Positions 43,401-51,110 of a stretch of 51,110 nt of DNA are shown in pieces. Under the pieces are notes generated by a model. It had not been told where the DNA came from. It searched no databases and saw only the letters and a program-made list of their open reading frames with translations. The number at the start of each line of letters is the position of its first letter. Within the stretch, counting starts at the first letter, position 1. The position numbers and the translations under genes are program-made. The stretch is taken from assembly GCA_009731375.1 (NCBI GenBank), contig BJOX01000001.1:313123-364232 (forward strand), in the 5' to 3' direction. This stretch comes from Paulinella micropora (lineage: Eukaryota > Cercozoa > Imbricatea > Euglyphida).

Positions 43401-45311
43401 CGTGGGAGACCCTCAGCGAGCGTGGAGGAGGATGGCACCAGACACCGCTACTTTTGGTTCGTCTGCGGTGGTTTCCGTCTGGGTCGTTTTCAACAGGCGG
43501 TGGTGGCCCCGGTTGTGGGGCATGGTGGACGTTCTTGTTTGCGACGTTTGGTTCAGAGCTGTTGGTGGCAGGAGCCACAGTGAATTGGTTGGAGTCGCTT
43601 TCGGCGGCGGTTGTTTCCCCTCATTCAGGAGGGAGGGATGAAGGACACGGACATTTGGCTTTCGGGCTTCGGCCGGTTGACTGGATCTGTTGTGCTACTT
43701 CGGCAGTTGTGTTCTGTGGAATCGGTTTTGTGCGGCAGCGTGGAGCCGCGGGTGGAGCGGGTTACGGTATTGCCGCTAGTTAGACCCGATCTTTGGTGGT
43801 TGGTTCTTTAAGTTATTTGACTTGGTGCTCGGTGTGGAACCTGCTCTGGACGTAATTTGCTTACGGGTTGTTGAGTGTCTCTGCAATGGTGCAGTTGGAG
43901 ATTTGCAGTCTTTTGCAGTCGTTTTGGTGGGGGAGGCCATTCGTCCGGGGATGTGGAACCTTTTTCTGCTTGGTGATGGTCGGAGCGCGACGGACGTCTT
44001 TCTTCTCCCTCCATCAGGGGGTGGTTGCTTATGTTTCCATTTGGAGTGTCAGCAGAGGGGGAGGGCATCATGATTTCAGATGAGCCCATGGTTTTGGTGG
44101 TGTTGCCCGTCGGTCGGATGTTCTGGATCAGTTGGCCGAGGCAAAGGCATATGTTGGACCAGGTAGGTAGCGGTGGCCGATATAGGCCAGGGAGTTGGTA
44201 GTTATGACTTAGCAGTGTGTCGCGCCGGGTAGGCGCGGGAGGGCGGTGGAGCTTCGCTGTTGATCTAATGTCGCTACGCGGAAAGGCGCCACACTGGGCA
44301 GATGGCGGCGCGGTGGCGAGCCTTTTGGACGCTAAGTTTTGGAAGTGATCATGAGCGTTGAATCATGGAGCCGGGCGGCGGGGCAGGGGGAGTTCCCTGT
44401 AAAGCTGGACGGTGGGTCGCCCTCCGGGGCGGGTCACGCGTCAAATTCATTGTGGACTGCAATTTTCCCCTTGATTACTTTTATTTTGACTGCTCTTTTA
44501 GTCGGACCTCAGGGCAGTGTCTTTTGCTCGTGTCCTAATTTACCGTTGATTGGTAGCGTTTTATGTGTGTGAGCGTGTGTTCAGCCTTTCTTTCATATGA
44601 TTGGTGATTTGCATACATATGCATGGCGTAATTGTTTTTCTTTTACCTGTTGGGGTACATGCGGTGATGTTGTACGTAATTAACTTGCGGCTTTATCTGT
44701 TGTTTTGTGCTTGGCTTAAGGTTAAGCAAGTGGACAGTAACTGCGTGCATTTACCTCTGGTAATTGTTAATGCTTTGTCGTACATTTTGTGTTTGTCGTT
44801 TGAGGCGAAGTTAGGTTCTGCAATATTTGTTGCCCATTCCGATTGCCACGGTACGTTGATGTATTTGGATCATATTTGACTTTGATTGTCTGATATGTTT
44901 AGTTGATGTATCCGGACAGCCTATCGCCAGGGGCGATTCAGGAGAGTACTATAAAAAAGACAATGTACTTACGATCTCCCTGTGAATAATAATAATAATA
45001 ATGATAATGATAAGAAGAAGAAGGAGATCAAAGGGGGAATCGTACTACAGCACCACGTTGCTTGTATTTTTTTATTAATCATAGTATGTGATTTCTGATA
45101 TGGCTTGAATGTTTCTTCTGGTCAGACCTAACAAATTTTTCGCTGTTATTAATATAAAGTAGTAATTTTATTCATCTGAGTACAGGGTGAGACTTGTGTG
45201 TTGGGTAGTGTTGCACTTGGGATGGGGATAGTTTCAAAGTTTGCTCTTTATTCTCCTCCTGCGTCGGGCTGCGTCTTTGCTCAGATGTCCTAGGCCCTAA
45301 TTAAGGGGGAG
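40448..45311. other. Retrotransposon internal DNA right of the PLV, non-coding
   Basis: 4.9 kb, GC-richer than the PLV, with many short overlapping frames on both strands (longest about 169 residues, crossing an N gap) and none resembling Gag or Pol. It holds a 66-bp tandem pair (about 40,700 and 40,765, GGGAGGCACCTGAGGCTGTT), a G-run with ten Ns (40,827-40,845), a further N gap at 42,867-42,876, and GGTGGGTCTGTC...GACAGACCCC hairpin-like units at 42,199 and 43,242. Ends in the polypurine tract at about 45,302-45,312. Confidence 0.5.
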
Positions 45312-45891
45312 AATTGGGAAAGTTAATTAGATCCTAGTCCACTACAGCATAACCGTATAATCACGGTAACTTCACTCTCCTATTTACTTAATACTACTGA
45401 CTTAGTAATTATTCCTGTATTACCAATATTATTGCTGTTGACATTCAAGACAACAACAAAAATTAGTTTTTCATTTTTGTGTCAGATTTTCATTTTTGTG
45501 ACAGTTTTTCATTTTTGTGACAAAAATTCAAATTTTCAAATTTAACGGTAACATTTCGCGAAAATTTACGATATTTTGCGGACGAATATAGCCGTTAATT
45601 TGAAAAATTTAAATTTTCACCCAAAATCAAAATTCCAACCAAAACTGAAATTCCAACCAAAACAGAAAAATCAATTTTTTTTTGTTGTCTTGAATGTCAA
45701 CAGCAATATTTTCTGGTACTGGTGGCGAATTGCCTTTATGTTCATATATTACCAATTTGGTTAGGTTGGTTTCCTTTTTGGTTCTTTTGAATATCAGTGT
45801 GACTCAGTAAAATGGTGGTAGACAACTGGGATCCCGGAGCCTCCGGTTAACAGGCTAGTTTCCCTACCCGGACCTTCATTTTTTCCCAACG
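45312..45891 (+). repeat. Right LTR, interrupted by a MITE
   Basis: ATTGGGAAAGTTAATTAGAT to TTTTTTCCCAAC, collinear with the left LTR except for 45,430-45,708. Confidence 0.6.
45432..45706. mobile_element. MITE with TA target site
   Basis: 275 bp with perfect about 25-bp terminal inverted repeats (TTGCTGTTGACATTCAAGAC at the left end) and TA on either side, as in Tc1/mariner-derived MITEs. Absent from the left LTR at the same place. Inside are three tandem TCATTTTTGTG(T/A)CAG units. No coding frame. Confidence 0.75.
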
Positions 45892-46140
45892 AACCGACGT
45901 ATTTAGGCTGCTCATTGTGTACTGGACCATAACATTGAGTAGCAGTTACAGTCATAACTGCGCACTTTGAGAAAGTTTGCTGTCTGGCTGGTCAGTTCTG
46001 AGTTTATGCTTTCGAATTATTAATAAAGTGTCAGCGTGGAACTAGCCTTCTAACGGAGTCGCCCGGCGAACCGCAGTGCAAGGTGAGGTAAGGTCCGTGA
46101 GTGTTTTTGGCTCAAGTCTACTGGCGTTTGGCGGGCGCTA
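45892..46140. other. Unique flank, no gene seen
   Basis: GC-balanced sequence with AATAAAGTGTCAGCG at 46,021 and GGTGAGGTAAGG at 46,081; LTR-end or non-coding exon are possible readings but unsupported. Confidence 0.35.
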
Positions 46141-46158
46141 ACCCTAACCCTAACTTCA

Positions 46159-46189
<31 letters not shown>

Positions 46190-46197
46190 TGTATGTG

Positions 46198-46232
<35 letters not shown>

Positions 46233-46512
46233 GTTTCGGCGGCGTGGGCAAAGACGAGAGTCTGAAGTTTAACATAATACACAGTAAAGACTTTAACAGC
46301 CCAGTGCAACGCAGACTGAGATAAGGACAAGTGATCGAGAGAGAGGAGAGAGAAGCTGCTAAGGAATCGTTCACTAGGAGAGAGGACTGAAGAGAAGAGA
46401 AAAGAAGAGAAGAGAAAGAGAAAGAGAAAGAGAAGAGAAGAGAAGAGAAGAGAAGAGAAGAGAGGAGAGGAGAGGAGAGGAGAAGAGAAGAGAAGAGAAG
46501 AGAAGAGGAAAG

Positions 46513-46571
<59 letters not shown>

Positions 46572-46586
46572 CTGCCAAAGGCGGGC
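46138..46586. repeat. Telomere-like motif and TGTA, GT, AGAAG and GA repeats
   Basis: CTAACCCTAACCCTAAC at 46,138-46,154, then TGTA, GT (46,196-46,237), a unique 120 bp, AGAGA(A/G)AG repeats (46,380-46,505) and GA (46,513-46,570), up to the stop codon of the SNARE gene. Presumably its 3' untranslated region and beyond. Confidence 0.75.
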
Positions 46587-46763
46587 TCACTTGACGGTCC
46601 ATATGTACCAAATGGTGAAGAAGAAGCACAGCGACATGACGGTGGCCATGACGAGCATGTCCCTGTTTTTGTAGCGCGTGATGCTGTTGATGAGCCCGCC
46701 CACGCGCGGGAAGGTCTGGTTGATGTTGGTGATGTGCTCCGTGATCGAGGAAAACGTATTACC
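46587..46763 (-). CDS. GOSR1: GOS28 last exon: SNARE end and membrane anchor
   Basis: 177 bp, phase 0, acceptor CTTGGCAG. Encodes [39 protein letters not shown], then a hydrophobic anchor and IWYIWTVK before TGA. Confidence 0.85.
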   Translation of the reverse strand, partial: GNTFSSITEHITNINQTFPRVGGLINSITRYKNRDMLVMATVMSLCFFFTIWYIWTVK

Positions 46764-46863
46764 CTGCCAAGACACCAGCCAGACGTACGAAAACAACATA
46801 CATACATACTCACATAGAGACGTCCTTGTTCTGATGTACAAAATGTTGAGCGTGTGCATGCGC

Positions 46864-46894
<31 letters not shown>

Positions 46895-47093
46895 TGTGTA
46901 TGTACGTATATATATATATATATATATATATGTTTGTGTGTGTGTGTGTGTGTGTATGTGTGTATGTACATATACATATATATATATATATATATAGACA
47001 TATTGATATTAATGTTTAAAATCTACGATAGGCCTGAACGGCCCATTGCCTTTTTGTCCATATATATATATACATATATATATATACGTTACG

Positions 47094-47159
<66 letters not shown>

Positions 47160-48023
47160 CATGTGCGTGTGTGTGTGTGTGTGTTTGTGTGTGTCTGTCT
47201 GTTCATCTTTGTGCTTTTGCGTGGTTTGCGCGCGCGCGCGCGCACGCGTGTGTGTGTGTGTGTGTGTGTGTGTTTTTGTGTGATACTGTGTTATATTATG
47301 TTGTGATGTGTTGTGTTGTGTTGTGAAGTGTGTACACCTGGGAAACAATCTGGCTCTTGGCCTCGATTGCAATCCTGCACAAATCAGTCAACTTACATAA
47401 CATGCTTAGCAACACGTGCACATCATCCGTGAATGACTGCATCAAGCTGCGCACCCGTCCGTGCATATGAATATGCACATCCGGCTATGCACGCACCATG
47501 CAACCTGAGATGCTGGATGCTGGATGGAAGGATGAACAGATGCGATGTCTGTGTGCCAGCATATGCATGCAGCGGTCACCTATCCTATTACATCTATTGG
47601 CATGCAGGCGCGGTGTACGCGATGGCTTCGTCGGTGGCGCGGATGCTGTCTTCTACTCCCTTCTTTTCCCGCAGTAGCGTTTCTGTACGCGGCCGCAGCG
47701 ACGAGCTCCTACACAGCAAACACACAAACACATACACACGATACTGTACATACTGTCTTCTTTTCTCCCAGCAAAGTTTCTGTTCTTGGCCGCAGTGACG
47801 ACCTCCTTCGCGTGATGTCACTAAGTGTGTGTGTGTGTGCGTGTGTGTGTGTGTGTGTGTGTGCTCGTGTGTGCGTGTTTCACACCCGTTGAGATCGGCG
47901 CCTTCAAAGAGCTCCAGCCTCTGCAGCTCTTGAGACAACACCGTCTGCATACATGCATGCATGCATGTATGTATGTATGTATGTATGTATGTATGTATGT
48001 ATGTATGTATGTATGTATATATG

Positions 48024-48055
<32 letters not shown>

Positions 48056-48121
48056 CATGTATGTGTGTGTGTGTGTATCTGTATGTATGTATGTATGTAT
48101 GTATGTATGTATGTATGTGTG

Positions 48122-48153
<32 letters not shown>

Positions 48154-48156
48154 TGC

Positions 48157-48235
<79 letters not shown>

Positions 48236-48337
48236 CATGCATGCATGCATGTATGTATAGTATGTATGTATGTATGTATGTATATATGTGTATGTATGTA
48301 TGTATGCATGTCTGCATGTCTGCATGCATACATGCAG

Positions 48338-48380
<43 letters not shown>

Positions 48381-48911
48381 TGTCTACAGCTGACTTGTGT
48401 GCGATAGAATTCATCTCGTCCTTGGTTGAGGATGGAGTGGTACCTACCACACACCAGTATGTCTTTTCTGTTTCGAACTTGCATATGCAACGTAGGCTTC
48501 CACTTCGATGAATCTACTTGCTTTGTGGCTTGACTTTTGATGCACGAATACGTGTTCGTATGCATGTCTGTATTGCGTGATACATGTATTTGCAAGATAT
48601 CTGCTTGAGCATGAATGTGTGAATGTATGTGGTCGAACTGTGCGCGACCTCAGCTTAGGGTTTAGGGTTAGGGCCAATATGAATATATGTACGTGTTGGA
48701 GCTGTATGTGACCGCTGGAGCATGAACTGCAGGTTAGAGGCGTCTGTTTGCAGACAACACACACACAATACACAAAACACCACGCACCACACACCACACA
48801 CGTTAAGGTTGCCACCTGTGCTTGCATACATGTACATACATACATACATACATACATACATACCGACAGACAGACAAACATTCAAAAATTCATACTGCAT
48901 ACATACATACA

Positions 48912-48945
<34 letters not shown>

Positions 48946-49414
48946 AATACATACATACATACATACATACATACATACATACATAAAATACATGAAAGAC
49001 ATAAAATACATAAGATACATAACATACATAACATAACGTACATACATACATACATACATACATACATACATACATACATACATACCATGCATGCATGCAT
49101 GCATGCATGCATGCATACATTACAGACATTGCATACATTACATACATTGCATACATTACATAGATTACATACATACATACATACATGCATACATACATAC
49201 ATACATACACACATACATACATGCATACATACATGCATACATACATTAAATACATTACATAGATGACATAGATTACATACATGCATACATACATACATTA
49301 CATACATTACATATATTACATACATACATACATACATACATACCATGCATGCATGCATGCATGCATACATTACAGACATTGCATACATTACATACATTGC
49401 ATACATTACATAGA

Positions 49415-49445
<31 letters not shown>

Positions 49446-49858
49446 AACACACACATACATGCATACATACATGCATACATACATTGAATACATTACATAG
49501 ATTACATAGATTACATAGATTACATACATGCATACATACATACATACATGACATACAGTACATACATTACATATATTACATATATTACATATATTACAAA
49601 CATACATGACAAACATACATTACAAACATACATACATACATACATACATACATGCATGCATGCATGCATGCATGCATGCATACATACTTACATACATACA
49701 TACATACATACATACATGCATACATACATACATACATACATACATACATGCATACATACATACATACATACTTGCATGCATACATACATGCATGCATACA
49801 ACACATACACATGATTACTTACGTGTACACTTACGCGCTAATACGTAGATGCAGATTT

Positions 49859-49892
<34 letters not shown>

Positions 49893-50039
49893 TTTCTATG
49901 TGTATATGTGTAAGACCTGGGGACGCTTCCATTCTTTCCAAAAGCGAGCTCAACTACATAAACACACGCACATACATATAATAAACTAAATAAAAATGAA
50001 TTAATAATTTAAGTTAACGAATAAATAAAGTGAAAACGT

Positions 50040-50078
<39 letters not shown>

Positions 50079-50216
50079 NNNNNNNNNNNNNNNNNNNNNN
50101 NNNNNNNNNNNNNNNNNNNNNNNNNNNNNNNNNNNNNNNNNNNNNNNNNNNNNNNNNNNNNNNNNNNNNNAAACCCCGCCAGCCCCAATTCTTATCACTT
50201 TTTGGAGGGCCCCCCC

Positions 50217-50265
<49 letters not shown>

Positions 50266-50435
50266 CGCCGGGTGTGTCCGCTTTCTTGCAGCTGCACTGA
50301 TGTTTTATGGCTCTGAAACTTCCTGATTTGTGGACTCTCCTGGTTTTTCTCGGATGGGCACTGGTATGCTACATTTCTGCTGCTCCGATCTCTCTCTCTC
50401 TCTCTCTTTTTTCTCTCTCTCTCTCTCTCTATCTA

Positions 50436-50467
<32 letters not shown>

Positions 50468-50613
50468 ATTCTTTGTTTCTTTCTTCCTCTTGCTTTCGCT
50501 TCCAAGATCAAAAACTTTAAATCCCCGCAAACGGAAAAATCCCCACATTTTCAAGGGTATGTAGCCAGAAATGTGTCAGAAATTTGCTTAAACACGTGTG
50601 GAAGAGCTCACAG

Positions 50614-50664
<51 letters not shown>

Positions 50665-50722
50665 GCCAAGACTTCTTCGATCTCCTTCTTGAGCGTGCGT
50701 GCCAGAGACGCCGTGTTGTTTG
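46587..50722 (-). CDS. GOSR1: Golgi SNARE of the GOS28/GOSR1 type (5' end outside window)
   Basis: Eight exons on the minus strand, in order 50,722-50,661, 49,953-49,917, 48,743-48,713, 48,443-48,395, 47,944-47,886, 47,708-47,619, 47,374-47,338 and 46,763-46,587, join with matching phases throughout and AG/GT borders. The product has a [20 protein letters not shown] coiled coil, [17 protein letters not shown] (the GOS28 counterpart is a hTLQRHRDIL-type block), a [20 protein letters not shown] segment, then a Qb-SNARE helix leading to [20 protein letters not shown] and a C-terminal membrane anchor. GOS28 works in ER-Golgi and intra-Golgi vesicle fusion. Only the N-terminal about 50-70 residues lie beyond the window. 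Introns are packed with CATA, CA and CT repeats. Confidence 0.85.
46764..47337. repeat. CG/TG, TA and TG repeat intron
   Basis: Alternating CG to TG to TA tracts repeated three times (46,858-47,000; 47,058-47,160; 47,228-47,275), which could form Z-DNA or cruciforms. Confidence 0.75.
47338..47374 (-). CDS. GOSR1: GOS28 exon ([12 protein letters not shown])
   Basis: 37 bp between TTTGTGCAG and GTGTAC; one leading base completes Ala with the previous exon. Heptad-like, part of the SNARE helix. Confidence 0.7.
47375..47885. repeat. GOS28 introns with exon copy and TG repeat
   Basis: Unique stretch (47,375-47,618) with CATGCA motifs, the exon copy at 47,756-47,817, and TG at 47,825-47,878. Confidence 0.6.
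47619..47708 (-). CDS. GOSR1: GOS28 exon ([20 protein letters not shown])
   Basis: 90 bp between GTGTAG and GTACAC with 1 and 2 edge bases in the right phases. A degraded copy lies about 55 bp upstream in the intron (47,756-47,817). Confidence 0.75.
47886..47944 (-). CDS. GOSR1: GOS28 exon ([19 protein letters not shown])
   Basis: 59 bp between TATGCAG and GTGTGA, phase 0, leaving two bases for the Gly codon shared with the next exon. Confidence 0.7.
47945..48394. repeat. TGTA, TG, TGCG and AAGT repeat intron
   Basis: TGCA/TGTA, then TG with a TGCG block (48,133-48,163), and AAGT ten times (48,337-48,379). Confidence 0.8.
48395..48443 (-). CDS. GOSR1: GOS28 exon ([16 protein letters not shown])
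   Basis: 49 bp between GTGGTAG and GTCAGC. The leading G completes the Arg codon of the previous exon. The IL...EF pattern is diagnostic for GOS28. Confidence 0.8.
48444..48712. other. Mostly unique intron with telomere-like motif
   Basis: Weak similarity to neighbouring exon sequence near 48,450-48,480, and TTAGGGTTTAGGGTTAGGG at 48,655-48,673. Confidence 0.55.
48713..48743 (-). CDS. GOSR1: GOS28 exon ([11 protein letters not shown])
   Basis: 31 bp between CAAACAG and GTCACA; edge bases complete Asp and Arg codons with the neighbouring exons. Confidence 0.7.
48744..49916. repeat. CATA repeat intron with higher-order duplication
   Basis: About 1 kb of CATA with CATTA, CATGCA and GACATT variants. 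The block at 49,080-49,270 recurs at about 49,340-49,545 with little change, so a 260-bp higher-order unit was duplicated. CT at 49,860-49,885. Confidence 0.8.
49917..49953 (-). CDS. GOSR1: GOS28 exon ([12 protein letters not shown])
   Basis: 37 bp between TTATGTAG and GTCTTA, phase 0, continuing the coiled coil of the previous exon. Confidence 0.65.
49954..50660. repeat. Poly-C runs with gap, CT and GA repeats
   Basis: C-run 50,042-50,078, ninety-two Ns to 50,170, C-run 50,210-50,264, CT (50,391-50,466) and GA (50,613-50,659). The C runs at a gap look like sequencing or assembly artefacts. Confidence 0.7.
50661..50722 (-). CDS. GOSR1: GOS28 exon ([20 protein letters not shown])
   Basis: 62 bp between GTGTGTAG and GTCTCT. 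Two leading bases belong to a codon begun in an exon outside the window. Confidence 0.65.
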
Positions 50723-50809
50723 CTACACACACAATCTCAAATTAGATACATATTTACATATGCATATTTTTAAATGTCAATATTTCACAGACAGACACAA
50801 TCACAGATG

Positions 50810-50861
50810 CAGTAGTAGTAGTAGTGGTAGTAGTAGTAGAGAGGTAGTAGCGGCGGTGGTG

Positions 50862-50935
<74 letters not shown>

Positions 50936-50968
50936 TTTTATTACCTCAGTTCAAAGTTAAGTCAAATC

Positions 50969-51002
<34 letters not shown>

Positions 51003-51110
51003 AAGAAGAAGAAGAAGAAGAAGAAGGAGAAGAAGAAGAAGAAGAAGAAGAAGAAGAAGAAGAAGAAGAAGAAGAAGAAGAAGAAGAAGAAGAAGAAGAA
51101 GAAGAAGAAG
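50810..51110. repeat. GTA and GAA trinucleotide repeats
   Basis: GTA/GTG (50,810-50,936) and GAA (50,973-51,110, running off the window). Confidence 0.85.

Larger units (their letters stand above)
16871..45891 (+). mobile_element. Decayed LTR retrotransposon hosting the PLV
   Basis: Two direct repeats of about 290-300 bp (16,871-17,163 and 45,312-45,891, the latter enlarged by a MITE) flank an internal region that, without the PLV, is about 5.4 kb. A TGGTTATGAGCC primer-binding-like site follows the left repeat directly, and TTAAGGGGGAGA precedes the right one as a polypurine tract. AACCG flanks both ends (16,866-16,870; 45,892-45,896), one base away from the repeats, a tentative target-site duplication. 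No reverse transcriptase, integrase or protease frame survives in the internal DNA, so it is either a non-autonomous LARD-like element or badly decayed. Confidence 0.6.

Noticed and set aside
42179-43783. Several 80-170-residue frames in the retrotransposon interior
   Set aside because: Mutually overlapping, mixed strands, no recognisable domain, some crossing N gaps.
50291-50556. Plus-strand exon-like pieces [19 protein letters not shown] and [15 protein letters not shown] with AG/GT borders
   Set aside because: They lie in an intron of the minus-strand SNARE gene beside an assembly gap; only two pieces, no continuation in the window.

Overview
This is a window of a eukaryotic nuclear genome. 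The host has spliceosomal introns swollen with simple repeats, a recognisable Golgi SNARE gene, an LTR retrotransposon and TTAGGG/TTTAGGG-like motifs. The host is probably a large-genome protist or microalga, but nothing here fixes the lineage. Into this DNA a complete, AT-rich Polinton-like virus (PLV/Maverick-type element) has inserted.

Layout. (1) 1-15,251, plus strand: a host gene of about 20 short exons (30-367 bp) in introns of CT, CTAT, CTAC, CTGT, TGTA, GATA and CATA repeats. It reads as a multi-pass membrane protein with about seven hydrophobic segments and a repeat-rich, proline-rich tail. From 936 to 15,251 the exon phases join without conflict, except where one weak exon near 10,080 stays open. 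(2) About 15,970-17,717 and 40,442-46,100: intergenic DNA with a decayed LTR retrotransposon (LTRs 16,871-17,163 and 45,312-45,891) that has a primer-binding site and polypurine tract but no coding capacity. A 275-bp TA-flanked MITE sits inside its right LTR. (3) 17,718-40,441: the 22.7-kb PLV, nested in the retrotransposon, with 315-bp terminal inverted repeats and a perfect 6-bp target-site duplication (TTAGAC). (4) 46,587 to beyond 50,722, minus strand: a host GOS28/GOSR1-type Golgi SNARE gene, eight exons of which can be joined in phase.

The PLV has the full morphogenesis and replication kit: protein-primed family B DNA polymerase, RVE-type integrase, FtsK/HerA-type packaging ATPase, adenovirus-type cysteine protease, double jelly-roll major capsid and single jelly-roll minor capsid proteins, and a pX-like basic core protein. 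It also carries a large fibre with a C-terminal S74-type intramolecular chaperone, a second receptor-binding-like protein, a GIY-YIG nuclease, a small membrane protein and a possible secreted Cys-rich protein. Genes are compact with AT-rich start-proximal motifs, and intergenic hairpins separate several of them.

Most noteworthy: a 1.6-kb tandem duplication beside the integrase in which flanks stay alike while one cargo gene diverges strongly; a 55-bp hairpin element shared by the integrase and minor capsid leaders in the same transcriptional sense; two genes whose continuation lies in the -1 frame exactly at A-runs, plus three other breaks (decay, base-call errors or programmed frameshifting); and host introns that contain degraded copies of their neighbouring exons amplified together with microsatellites.
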